Source of the DNA: Streptomyces sp. NRRL B-1347
GTDB lineage: Bacteria > Actinomycetota > Actinomycetes > Streptomycetales > Streptomycetaceae
Direction of reading: 5' to 3'
Assembly: GCF_000720325.1 (NCBI RefSeq)
Contig: NZ_JOJM01000109.1
Location: 1-13,301 of the forward strand
DNA length: 13,301 nucleotides
The position numbers and the translations under genes were made by a program. Shown here piece by piece: positions 1-7,695 of the stretch (its first letter is position 1; every line of letters starts with the position of its first letter). The notes under the pieces are model-generated. The model was not told where the DNA came from, searched no databases, and saw only the letters and a list, made by a program, of their open reading frames with translations.

Positions 1-1
1 A

Positions 2-460
2 ACCAACCCGACCAGACCTGCACCGCCCACCGCGTATCCACACAGACATCAACGCGTCACCCGACTACCGGACACGGACACAAGTCACGGCTGTAGTACT
101 GGGGCCGAGCTTGACGCCGAAACAACCCGCGTCCGCGACGTCGTGGAGCCAGGAGAGGAATTCCATTACACCTTCGACCTGGGTAACCACTGGAGCCACA
201 TCTGCCAGATGGAAGCCCATCCCCTCAACGTGGCCACCGTCCTGGACTTTGTGCCCGAACGACCGCTGCCCTACCAGGGCTGGGGCACAATCCCTGATCC
301 CCACGGGCGGATGTGGGACGGCGACAACGGAAGCAACCTCGTCCCCCCGCCTCCGCGCCAGCCCTGGCCATGGCGCAACGCTCCCGCCCCTACCCGCACC
401 ACCCTGCACAGCCCAGGCCAGTACACCTTCCTCCAAAGCCTCGATGCCCATCGTCGCTGA
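2..460 (+). CDS. pRiA4b ORF-3-like protein, C-terminal part (5' end outside window)
   Basis: The reading frame is open from the first bases of the window to a TGA at 458-460, so the gene begins upstream; an internal ATG lies at 143. The part from about 100 on resembles the plasmid pRiA4b ORF-3 / IS1096 passenger (TnpR-like) family: an acidic lead-in, then EEFHYTFDLGNHWSH, matching the family's 'YxYDFGDxWxH' signature, then PYQGWGTIPDPHGRMW, like the 'GWGxxPDxYGR' stretch near the family's C-terminus. Function in this family is unknown; members are common on plasmids and next to mobile DNA. The last 30 or so residues are Pro/Arg-rich and look unlike the family, and the stop lies only 11 bp before the IS1380 end, so the 3' end may be altered. 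Assignment rests on these motifs only. Confidence 0.45.
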   Translation, partial: TNPTRPAPPTAYPHRHQRVTRLPDTDTSHGCSTGAELDAETTRVRDVVEPGEEFHYTFDLGNHWSHICQMEAHPLNVATVLDFVPERPLPYQGWGTIPDPHGRMWDGDNGSNLVPPPPRQPWPWRNAPAPTRTTLHSPGQYTFLQSLDAHRR

Positions 461-470
461 GCAGCATCAA

Positions 471-492
471 CTGAGCCTCGATCCACCGCGTG
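471..492 (+). repeat. Left terminal inverted repeat of IS1380-family element
   Basis: CTGAGCCTCGATCCACCGCG and the next two bases pair with 2118-2139 read on the other strand. Mismatches are only at positions 5 and 19 of 22. The repeat may begin at 476 (CCTCG), since the outermost five bases include one mismatch. Confidence 0.8.
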
Positions 493-618
493 AATTGGTG
501 AGTTCGGATTCGGGTGGCTGGCCGGTGGTTTCCGCTTCGTGGGCAGCGCGGATTCCGGGTGGCCGTCCGGTGCGGGGTCTCCGAGGTCCTTGGTTGTGGG
601 CGGGCGGGGACGCGCTGG

Positions 619-2014
619 TCAGGTCCGCAGCCGGTGGCCCGTCGCGGTCCGCAGATCGGTGAAGTCGTCGGCCCATCTCCAGCGTTCGGGCAGGTGCAGG
701 ACGAGGTCGCGGGCCCGGTGGGCGATCCGGGCCGGAACCGCGATGAGGTGGCGGCGGATGGTGCCGGTCCGCGCCCTGGCGTGGAAGACGCCGGCGAGGT
801 GCCCGGCGGCCCGGGTGAGGTGGTAGGCGGTGGCGGCCAGGGTGAGCCAGGCGGCGTTCGCGGTGAACTTCCCCGACGGCAGATGTCCCAGGGCGGAGTC
901 CTCCAGGTCCGCGAAGACCTGCTCGGTCACCGCGTGCTCGCGGTGCATCGGCTCGGCCTGGACCAGCGGGAACGGGCTGTCGGTGAAGATCGCGTGGTGG
1001 CGGTGGGCGGCGAACGGCTCGCCCTGCCCCTCGGGTACCGAGACGGGGTTCAGGCGCTTCACCCGTCGGATGATCAGCCTCGCTGTGACCTGGTACTTCT
1101 TCGCCTTGCTGGTGAACGCGGCAAACGGTGTCCCGCAGATCTCCGCGTCCGAGATCCAGCGTTGTTCGGCCTCGTCGAAGACGGCCTTGGGATACCGGAT
1201 CGGTATCCAGGCGTCTTCGTCGATGGCGGAGATCGCCTCGCGGATCTTCTTCTTGATGGCGACGGCGAGGGAGAAGACCACGCTGTGCTCGCGGCAGGCG
1301 GCCACCACCTGGTGGGAGAAGTACGCCGAGTCGGCGCGGACCACGATCCGTCCGGTCAGGCCCATCGCGCGAACTGTGGTCAACGCCTCGCGCAGCAGAC
1401 TGGCCGCCCCCTTGCCCGATGCCCGAGTTCGCGCTGCCTCTGCGGAGTCTGGTGGCCACGACGATCGGCGCGCAGGTGCCGGTCTTGACGGTGACGATCT
1501 GGAAGTGCAGGCCCTTGACCTTGGTGTATCCGTGCGATGCGCCCTGCGTGGCGGCGCCGTAGACCTGTTTGACCTTGGAGCCGATGTCCACGAACACCAG
1601 GCCGTCGCCGTCGGTGAGCATGCCGGTGCGGGCGGCGAGGTTGCAGGTGAACGCCTTGGCCGCGGACTCCAGCTGGCGCACGTGCCCCCAGGTGAACGCG
1701 CGCAGGAAGCTGCCGAGCGTGGACGGCGCCCGTACCCCGCCGAACAGACGGGCAAGCCCGCCGTGGCGCAGCACGTCCAGATCGTCGGTGCTGTCCGCGC
1801 CGGCGGTCATACCGCCCACGATCGACATCACCTTCGCGTCCGCGGCCGTCCCGGCACCGTTCTTCGCACCGACGATGCGGACCTTCTGGGCCACCACCCG
1901 GTCCAGCCCGCACCGCTCCGCCAGCCGCATCACCGGCACCGGCCCGGCGTGCGTGATCAGATTCGGCCCGTCGAACGTGGCGGAAAGCCGGACGGAAGCA
2001 TGAGCAGATCTCAC
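619..2014 (-). pseudogene. IS1380-family transposase, frameshifted
   Basis: DDE transposase that would move the surrounding IS1380 element. The best start is GTG at 2014, where the N-terminus (VRSAHASVRLSATFDGPNL) lines up with the family start. The N-terminal half runs through TFDGPNLITHAG, APSTLGSFLRAFTWGHVRQL and KVKGLHFQIVTVKTG to RRGSANS. The frame then shifts, and the C-terminal half carries RIVVRADSAYFSHQVV, FDEAEQRWISDAEI, YHAIFTDSPFPL and HLPSGKFTANAAWLTLAA down to the stop at 619. Removing one C from the CCC run at 1422-1424 restores a continuous frame of about 464 residues, the normal family length. The usual VDID motif near the first catalytic Asp reads VDIG here (a GAC to GGC type change), a second likely inactivating change. 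A sequencing error at the C run is possible; programmed frameshifting is not typical of this family. Confidence 0.85.
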
Positions 2015-2117
2015 TTCTGAAGTGCCTTGCCGGTCGTGCGGGCCGGAAGCCCAGGAACTCCCATCCTCGCAGGTCACAAGGCACTTCTTCGCGTTCCGCC
2101 ATCCACAGACCCACCAC

Positions 2118-2139
2118 CACACGGTGGATCGAGGTTCAG
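2118..2139 (-). repeat. Right terminal inverted repeat of IS1380-family element
   Basis: The reverse complement reads CTGAACCTCGATCCACCGTG plus two bases and matches the left end at 20 of 22 positions. It lies 104 bp upstream of the transposase start, as expected for the promoter-side end. Confidence 0.8.
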
Positions 2140-2193
2140 CCCTGGGTGTAAACCCATGGGAGGCTCATCTTTGCTGGGCGCCGTCAGGGCTGG

Positions 2194-3264
2194 TTATGGG
2201 GTCCACTCGCCTTTGATGGCCGCACAGGTAAACCCAGGGCCGAAAGCTGCGAGCAACCCTTGCGCCTTGCCGCGAATTGAGGAACGGAAGGTTCGGGCGA
2301 GTACATCAAAAATACTCACGCAGCCGATGTTGCCACATTCGCGCAGGCTGGCACGCGATTCTTGGAGCAGATGCTCTTCTATGTCGAGAGCGCCGGAAAT
2401 GCGGTCGAGGACGCGCGGTCCACCTGGGTGGATCGCGCAATAGTCTGGACTCCATTCCGTTTTCTCCCTTCGCATCCAAGTCAACATGGGCAGGGCTGCC
2501 TTGTCGACTGCAGTGAGTGCGTCTTTGGTGCTCCCGAAATGTTGTCCGGAGTGATCGAAAGTCATGGAATAGAAGGCGATGCTGTCTGGGAGGACGTACT
2601 CCCAGACGTCAGTGGTGGGCTCGATGACACGGATGCTCGGAGCGCTGGGTTGCCCGGAGGTTACGACACAGGCTGCTGCGCCATCGCCGACCAGGCCCTT
2701 GTACATCATGTCGACCAGGCTTGTCTCGAATGAGTGAATGAGCGTGCCGAGGGTCTCGGCGCACACCACCAAGACGCGGGCGCCAGGATGTGAGGCTGTG
2801 TAGTCGACTGCCTTGATCAGAGCCTGGACCCCTCCTGCGCAGCCCAGTTGCGTCATGGGAGTGCGGCTGAGGTGTCGATGAGCTCCTTGGCCGAGGCCGA
2901 GTCGATTTGCCAGGTGAACATCCAAGCCGGGAAGGGCCAGGCCGGTCGCGTGGTGGGTAATGAGTGCGTCAATGTCATCGGGGCCTAGGTCAAGTTGGGT
3001 CAGAGCTTGAAGAGAGGCTCTTTCTGAAAGGTCCAGGAGGCTCTGGAATGCCGCCCTGTTGCGTTCGCCGAAATCGCTGAGCTCACGAAACGCCGTGAGC
3101 GGCTGAGAAAAGCGGCGCCGCTCGACCGTTGTGTTGAACAGTACGTGGAATCCACGTTCTGAATGAGGGAGTTCAGGTTGATTGGCTCGGAGATGGCTGA
3201 CTAGTTCTCGAGTAGTGATCTCGTGAGAGGGGAATGCCATGGCAGGGCGAGTAATGTATGCCAT
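2194..3264 (-). CDS. Type III polyketide synthase (chalcone/stilbene synthase superfamily)
   Basis: Homodimeric cytosolic ketosynthase that extends a CoA- or ACP-bound starter with malonyl-type CoA units and cyclises the chain. The 356 residues fit bacterial type III enzymes (about 350-390). The catalytic triad is visible: Cys142 in PMTQLGCAGGVQAL, His279 in CAIHPGGPRVLD, Asn312 in ECGNIGCVSIFD. Near the C-terminus AAFGPGFTCAAI is the family GFGPG loop, with Ala in place of the first Gly. ATG 3264 is supported by GAAAGG eight bases upstream and an in-frame stop just before that. It is the last of seven co-directional genes, 148 bp after ccr; adjacency to ccr suggests it uses an alkylmalonyl-CoA, as germicidin synthase uses ethylmalonyl-CoA. 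Alkyl pyrone or alkylresorcinol are the likely product classes; the sequence does not decide between them. The C-terminus looks intact despite the IS 55 bp beyond. Confidence 0.9.
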   Translation of the reverse strand: MAYITRPAMAFPSHEITTRELVSHLRANQPELPHSERGFHVLFNTTVERRRFSQPLTAFRELSDFGERNRAAFQSLLDLSERASLQALTQLDLGPDDIDALITHHATGLALPGLDVHLANRLGLGQGAHRHLSRTPMTQLGCAGGVQALIKAVDYTASHPGARVLVVCAETLGTLIHSFETSLVDMMYKGLVGDGAAACVVTSGQPSAPSIRVIEPTTDVWEYVLPDSIAFYSMTFDHSGQHFGSTKDALTAVDKAALPMLTWMRREKTEWSPDYCAIHPGGPRVLDRISGALDIEEHLLQESRASLRECGNIGCVSIFDVLARTFRSSIRGKAQGLLAAFGPGFTCAAIKGEWTP

Positions 3265-3412
3265 ATGGGGCGCCTTTCAATGGCAGGTCGGTGCGGCTGG
3301 CGTGAGCCTGGTGGCCGGTGCATTTCGCGCTGCCTGGCCATGGGCGTCGAGCGCAGGGGCAGACGCGCTGGGTTGGGAGCCTCGGGGGAGGAAAGGTCGT
3401 GTGGCGTCCGAT

Positions 3413-4747
3413 TCAGGTTCGGAAGTGGTTGATGGCGTCGATGTGCTTGGCGCGCATCTCCTCGTCGCGTACGCCGAGCCCTTCGGTGGGGGCGAGGGCG
3501 AGGACGCCGACCTTGCCCTGGTGGCGGTTGCGGTGGACGTCGTAGGCGGCCTGGCCGGTCTCCTCGAGCGAGTAGACCTTGGACAATGTGGGGTGGATCT
3601 TGCCCTTGGCGATCAGCCGGTTGGCCTCCCACGCCTCGCGGTAGTTGGCGAAGTGCGAGCCGATGATGCGCTTCAGGGACATCCACAGGTAGCGGTTGTC
3701 GTACTCGTGCCTATACCCCGAGGTCGAGGCGCAGGTGGTGATGGTGCCGCCCTTGCGGGTGACGTAGACCGAGGCGCCGAAGGTCTCGCGGCCCGGGTGC
3801 TCGAAGACGATGTCCACGTCCTCGCCGCCGGTGAGTTCGCGAATCCGCTTGCCGAAGCGCTTCCACTCCTTGGGGTCCTGGGTGTGCTCGTCCTTCCAGA
3901 ACCGGTAGCCCTCGGCGTTGCGGTCGATGATGGCCTCGGCGCCCATGGCGCGGCAGATCTCTGCCTTCTGGGGGCTGGAGACGACGCAGATGGGGTTGGC
4001 GCCCCCGGCGAGCGCGAACTGGGTGGCGTACGACCCGAGTCCGCCGCTGGCGCCCCAGATCAGCACGTTGTCGCCCTGCTTCATGCCCGCGCCGTTGCGC
4101 GAGACGAGCTGGCGGTACGCGGTGGAGTTGACCAGACCGGGGGCGGCGGCCTCCTCCCAGCTCAAGTAGTCGGTCTTGGGCATGAGTTGGTTGGACTTGA
4201 CGAGCGCGATCTCGGCGAGGCCGCCGAAGTTGGTCTCGAAGCCCCAGATGCGCTGCTCCGGGTCGAGCATCGTGTCGTTGTGGCCGTCGGAGGACTCCAA
4301 CTCCACGGACAGGCAGTGCGCGACGACCTCGTCGCCCGGCTTCCAGGCGTTCACGCCGGGGCCGGTGCGCAGCACGACGCCCGCGAGGTCGGAGCCGATG
4401 ACGTGGTACGGCAGGTCGTGGCGTTTGGTGAGCTCGGAGAGCCGGCCGTAGCGCTCGAGGGAGCCGAAGGTGGAGAGCGGCTCGAAGATCGAGGTCCACA
4501 CCGAGTTGTAGTTGACCGAGGAGGCCATGACGGCCACCAGGGCTTCGCCCGGGCCGAGTTCGGGCACCGGGACCTCGTCCAGGTGCAGCGACTTGCGCGG
4601 GTCCTTCTCGCGGGTCTCGAGCCCTTGGAACATCTCCGTCTCGTCCTTGTGCACGGTGATCGCGCGGTACGACTTGGGGATGGGCAGAGCAGCGAAGTCG
4701 GCCGGTGCACTGTCCGGCGACTGGATCGCGTCCAGGATTTCCTTCAC
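3413..4747 (-). CDS. ccr: Crotonyl-CoA carboxylase/reductase
   Basis: NADPH-dependent reductive carboxylation of crotonyl-CoA (or a longer 2-enoyl-CoA) to ethylmalonyl-CoA (or an alkylmalonyl-CoA), an extender unit for polyketide synthases. Medium-chain dehydrogenase fold of 444 residues, the normal length. The CO2-pocket residues described for the Kitasatospora setae enzyme appear at the same numbers: Asn81 in NYNSVW, Phe170-Glu171 in WGFETNFGG, His365 in IIGSHFANYREA. The nucleotide-binding loop is IWGASGGLGSYA (230-241). The start is GTG at 4747, preceded by GGAGGG seven bases upstream. It lies 84 bp after KAS III-B and 148 bp before the type III PKS. Primary-metabolism ccr genes usually sit with other ethylmalonyl-CoA pathway genes; here it stands alone inside a polyketide operon, so it is probably a dedicated supplier. 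Whether the acyl pocket takes chains longer than four carbons cannot be read by eye. Confidence 0.95.
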   Translation of the reverse strand: MKEILDAIQSPDSAPADFAALPIPKSYRAITVHKDETEMFQGLETREKDPRKSLHLDEVPVPELGPGEALVAVMASSVNYNSVWTSIFEPLSTFGSLERYGRLSELTKRHDLPYHVIGSDLAGVVLRTGPGVNAWKPGDEVVAHCLSVELESSDGHNDTMLDPEQRIWGFETNFGGLAEIALVKSNQLMPKTDYLSWEEAAAPGLVNSTAYRQLVSRNGAGMKQGDNVLIWGASGGLGSYATQFALAGGANPICVVSSPQKAEICRAMGAEAIIDRNAEGYRFWKDEHTQDPKEWKRFGKRIRELTGGEDVDIVFEHPGRETFGASVYVTRKGGTITTCASTSGYRHEYDNRYLWMSLKRIIGSHFANYREAWEANRLIAKGKIHPTLSKVYSLEETGQAAYDVHRNRHQGKVGVLALAPTEGLGVRDEEMRAKHIDAINHFRT

Positions 4748-4831
4748 GGTGTTCCCTCCGGCGAAAGAGGTGGACGGGTTCCCCTTGCCAGGCCGGCTGG
4801 CGTCAGGGGCGGGGGCCGAGGAGCGTGCTCG

Positions 4832-5809
4832 TTACCAGAGCAAGGCAAGTGCTCCCACGGTGATGCCGGCTCCTGCGCCGGCCAGAATGATGCGCTGACC
4901 GCGCTCGAACGGGGCGGCTCGGTTCATGTGGTACAGGGTGAGGGGCATGGATGCGCAGCCGGTGTTTCCGTACAGGTCTGCTGTTATGCCGATCCGTTCC
5001 GGGCTGATGTTCAGACGTGTTGCCGTGTCGCGGAGCATGGCGGGGTTGCCTTGATGGAATACGAACCAGTCGACCTCAGGCACCGTCCACCCCGCATCGT
5101 GTGTTGCTTGGCGGACAAGCAGGGGGAGCTTGTCGAGGAAGACGTCGCGCACGCGGCGGCCGTTGAGGTGGATCGTTCCAGCCCTGGCACGACAGTCGGC
5201 GTGCTGTGGGGTCGGCGTGGTGATCCCTACCAAGTCGTGGTGTTCGCTGAAGGCCGTGAGCCTCACCGCCTTGATTCCACTGGGTTCGGACACCGGGCCG
5301 AGCACGACGGCTCCGGCTCCATCGCCGAAAAGCGGTGCCGTACTTCTGTCCGTCGGGTCGGTGAACTTGGAGAGCTGGTCCGCCCCTACAAGGAGGACGG
5401 TGGAGATGTCGTCGTGGGTGAGGATGAGGCTGCGAGCGACTGCCATCCCATAGACGAACCCTCCGCACACGGCGTTGATGTCGAAGGCGGGTCTGTCCGT
5501 GATGCCCAAGCGATATTGGAGTGAGCTGGCCGTCGCGGGTGCGGGTTGGTCGGGACTGGAGGTGGCGACAATGACGGCGTCCACGTTGCCCTGCACACAG
5601 GCGAGGGCTTCCTTGGCTGCGGGCTCGGCCATTTCCGAGGTGCGCTGGTGAGGTTCTGCCCGTCGGCGTTCGTGGATACCCGTGGCGCGCAGGATCCATG
5701 ATTCCTCCACGGACGCTCCCTGGGCCACCATGCTGTTGGTGATGGCTTGGTCCGGCACGTAGGCACCGGTGGAGAGGATCCCGATGTCCTGGCCGCTGTG
5801 TGCCTCCAT
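4832..5809 (-). CDS. 3-oxoacyl-ACP synthase III-like protein (KAS III-B)
   Basis: FabH-type thiolase-fold enzyme, normally condensing an acyl-CoA with malonyl-ACP; relatives act as acyltransferases or ester-forming enzymes. At 325 residues it has the usual length. The Cys-His-Asn triad is Cys115 (DINAVCGGF), His252 (WFVFHQGNPAML), Asn282 (LYGNTGCASMP). The loop after His reads HQGN rather than the standard HQAN, and GNTGCAS replaces GNTSAAS. DRSTAPLFGDGAGAVVL (154-170) is the conserved dimer-core strand. I chose ATG 5809: AAGGA lies nine bases upstream and the N-terminus then fits FabH. The alternative is GTG 5869, which adds 20 residues and overlaps the monooxygenase stop by GTGA, but its GGGAG is only one base from the start. 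KAS III-B is clearly diverged from KAS III-A, so the two are unlikely to be redundant; whether they work separately or as a heterodimer is open. Confidence 0.88.
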   Translation of the reverse strand: MEAHSGQDIGILSTGAYVPDQAITNSMVAQGASVEESWILRATGIHERRRAEPHQRTSEMAEPAAKEALACVQGNVDAVIVATSSPDQPAPATASSLQYRLGITDRPAFDINAVCGGFVYGMAVARSLILTHDDISTVLLVGADQLSKFTDPTDRSTAPLFGDGAGAVVLGPVSEPSGIKAVRLTAFSEHHDLVGITTPTPQHADCRARAGTIHLNGRRVRDVFLDKLPLLVRQATHDAGWTVPEVDWFVFHQGNPAMLRDTATRLNISPERIGITADLYGNTGCASMPLTLYHMNRAAPFERGQRIILAGAGAGITVGALALLW

Positions 5810-5865
5810 TGAGCGGTGTCCTTGCCTGTCTAGGTCTGCGGGTGGGGATGGGACGAAGTCGGCGT

Positions 5866-7050
5866 TCACGCTCCCTGCTGGTAGAGGTAGTGAGGGCTAC
5901 CGGCAAGCGTTGAGGCGGTCCACGCCGGCAGGTCCTGTTCCGTCATGCGGCTCCAGTCAGGGGGAGCCTCGACCTGGTGTCTGCCGATCCGGCGTCCGAT
6001 CTTCACCAGGTCGTTGCCGGCCGGGCAACGTTCTTTGTCGTAGGCGGCAAGCAGTGCCGCCACGTCCGCATGCGAAGCGAGAAGGCGTTCTAGAAATAGT
6101 GCGTCTTCCAGGGCTTTGGCGGCGCCGCTTGCGGCATGAGGTCGTGCGATCGTGCCCGCGTCACCGGCGAGAAGGAGTGGGCCGCGGACATAGCTCTGCA
6201 TGGTCAAGTCGGCCACGGGGTGGGTGGTGACCGCTTCCGGTGAGGTGAGCCGCACAAGGTCAGCCCATTCCTGTGGCATTTCTTCCAGAGCGGCGCACAA
6301 GACACGTCGGGCCGGCTCGGCTGCGGCGTGAGGGGAGATCGGCACTGACTGGCTATAGACAGCCCAGTTCAAAATGCGTTGGGGGGAGGTACGGCACGAT
6401 GAGGAGGACGGGATCCAGTAGAAGACCGCGTGCCCCCGCTGGAACATCACGGTCACGTAGGCGCCGTCGAGGTTCCGCATCGCCGTCGCGATTGGCGCCA
6501 CCTGCTGCGCAGCAACGGACCCGCGGCACAGCACGTATCTCGCGTGTGTGGGCAGCACTCCTGGAGCGATGCACTGGCGCACCAGGGAACGCGCGCCGTC
6601 CGCTCCTACGACGACGTGGCATCGGGTTTCCCCGCCGTCACCAAGACGGATCAGGCCATGTTCCTGGCCAATGACTACCTCTTGGACGTGGGCCGCGGTG
6701 CGGTAGATGTCAGCGGGGAGTTGGGTACGTAGATTCCGCCAGAGGGTGGCCCAGTTCAGCGTGCGAGCCGAACTCGGTTGGTGCCAGAGCTCCCGACCAT
6801 GGGGGGTCACGTCGTCCCGCGTCAGCCACACTCGCCTATGCACCACGCATGAGGGGACTCCGGGGGGTAGGTAGCCCTGCTCGACGAGCCGCTGCCAGAG
6901 AGGGTTGGGCAGCGCGATACCGAAACCGCGCGCGGACAAGTCCCGCGCTGACCGCTCGAAGACCGTCACCTCACAGCCTGCACGACGCGCAGCGATGGCG
7001 ACCGCGCAGCCGGCGATACTTCCTCCGACGATACCGACACGCAGTCTCAT
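5866..7050 (-). CDS. FAD-dependent monooxygenase (aromatic hydroxylase family)
   Basis: Class A flavoprotein monooxygenase expected to hydroxylate an electron-rich ring with NAD(P)H and O2. The 394 residues carry an N-terminal Rossmann GxGxxG variant GIVGGSIAG (6-14) ending in the ribose-binding Glu of VFERS, the DG motif VVVGADGARSLV (147-158), and the GD motif LLLAGDAGTIARPHAASGAAKA (about 292-312). The form GDAxxxARPHxxxGxxKA is that of the 2,6-dihydroxypyridine 3-hydroxylase-like branch. The start is ATG 7050 with GAGGAG seven bases upstream; the reading frame stays open further upstream, but there it only shadows the preceding gene. Its ATG overlaps the stop of the CMD-like gene (ATGA), so the two are likely translated together. 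By analogy with SrsC, which hydroxylates alkylresorcinol made by a type III PKS in S. griseus, it may act on the polyketide ring made by this operon. This is inference. Confidence 0.9.
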   Translation of the reverse strand: MRLRVGIVGGSIAGCAVAIAARRAGCEVTVFERSARDLSARGFGIALPNPLWQRLVEQGYLPPGVPSCVVHRRVWLTRDDVTPHGRELWHQPSSARTLNWATLWRNLRTQLPADIYRTAAHVQEVVIGQEHGLIRLGDGGETRCHVVVGADGARSLVRQCIAPGVLPTHARYVLCRGSVAAQQVAPIATAMRNLDGAYVTVMFQRGHAVFYWIPSSSSCRTSPQRILNWAVYSQSVPISPHAAAEPARRVLCAALEEMPQEWADLVRLTSPEAVTTHPVADLTMQSYVRGPLLLAGDAGTIARPHAASGAAKALEDALFLERLLASHADVAALLAAYDKERCPAGNDLVKIGRRIGRHQVEAPPDWSRMTEQDLPAWTASTLAGSPHYLYQQGA

Positions 7051-7655
7051 GACTTCTCCTCGGATTTGGCCTGTCCTGCAGAGGTGCCGGAATCGTGAGG
7101 GACACTTGAGGTGAAGCGGGCACGGTGGGCTGCGCGTGCTGCCTGGGCGTCGTCGATGTCCGGGGCAAGACAGTTGATCACCCCGGTGCACATGCGGACG
7201 AAACCGACAACATAGAGGAGTTCGACGATTTCTCGCGCGGAAAAGTGCTGGGCGGCTTCGGCAACATCGGCGTCGTCCCATGGGCCGTCGGCCAAGCAGG
7301 TACGAGCGAATGCGAGTAGCAACCGTTCCGTGGAATCCGTGCTGACTCGGCTCTCGTCGGTGATCAGCTTCAGGTCTTCGGCGGTGACCCCGGCGCCTGC
7401 GGCTTGTGGAAGGTGCTGCTCCCACTCGTAGTGGCAGCCAGTGTGGTGAGCAACGAGCAAAATGAGCATTTCCCGCCACCGCGGGCGCAGTTCGAGGGAG
7501 GTCAGTAGTGCCTTGGCCATGTCCAGCAGCCCAGGCAGGAGCGTGCTGGCATGGGCCGATAGCTTCACGATGTTGACTGGAACCGGGAACGCGGCCAACG
7601 CTGCGGCTGTGGGTTCGGGAAGCTGATCGAAGTCAGGGTAAGGCAGCCTGGACAC
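7047..7655 (-). CDS. Carboxymuconolactone decarboxylase / AhpD-like protein
   Basis: Small all-helical protein of 202 residues with a CMD domain at about 37-165. The signature is REMLILLVAHHTGCHYEWEQH (61-81), with one Cys (74) and His81 spaced CxxxWxxH. This is the single-Cys pattern common in actinobacterial CMD proteins, not the CxxC of AhpD peroxidases, so thiol peroxidase activity is doubtful. Members act as decarboxylases, lactone-handling enzymes or proteins of unknown role. The start is GTG 7655 with AAGGGA about six bases upstream. It follows KAS III-A by 58 bp, with a hairpin in the gap, and overlaps the FAD monooxygenase by ATGA, so a joint role with that enzyme is likely. The last 25 or so residues are hydrophilic (SGTSAGQAKSEEKS) and probably disordered. 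Confidence 0.8.
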   Translation of the reverse strand: MSRLPYPDFDQLPEPTAAALAAFPVPVNIVKLSAHASTLLPGLLDMAKALLTSLELRPRWREMLILLVAHHTGCHYEWEQHLPQAAGAGVTAEDLKLITDESRVSTDSTERLLLAFARTCLADGPWDDADVAEAAQHFSAREIVELLYVVGFVRMCTGVINCLAPDIDDAQAARAAHRARFTSSVPHDSGTSAGQAKSEEKS

Positions 7656-7695
7656 CGGATGTCCCTTCCTTTCTCGTCGGCAGGTCAGGTGAACT

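Larger units (their letters stand above)
471..2139 (-). mobile_element. IS1380-family insertion sequence (1669 bp), inactive copy
   Basis: A transposase of IS1380 type is framed by near-perfect terminal inverted repeats with core CCTCGATCCACCG (471-492 and 2118-2139, 20 of 22 positions matching). About 1.7 kb is the usual size for this family. IS1380 elements normally create a direct repeat of 4-5 bp, but the flanks (tcaa on the left, ccct on the right) do not match. Either the exact tips are misplaced or the flanks were joined by recombination rather than by one simple insertion. The element sits 55 bp beyond the stop of the type III PKS gene and 11 bp beyond the stop of the pRiA4b-like gene. 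Confidence 0.85.

Noticed and set aside
2143..2156. Small hairpin TGGGT-GTAA-ACCCA beyond the type III PKS stop, as a terminator
   Set aside because: The stem is only five pairs with no T tract; too weak to call as an operon terminator.
4787..4801. Short inverted repeat GCCAG/CTGGC between KAS III-B and ccr
   Set aside because: A five-pair stem in GC-rich DNA is expected by chance.
3239..5524. Long plus-strand open frame (761 codons) opposite ccr and KAS III-B
   Set aside because: It is the antisense shadow of GC-biased codons; the translation is Ala/Val/Gly/Asp repetitive with no family match, while the minus strand encodes clear enzymes with catalytic residues and good ribosome-binding sites.
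7051..7479. N-terminal extension of the FAD monooxygenase to 7479
   Set aside because: The GxGxxG fold begins at residue 6 from ATG 7050, which has a good SD, and the upstream region is the CMD-like gene in another frame.
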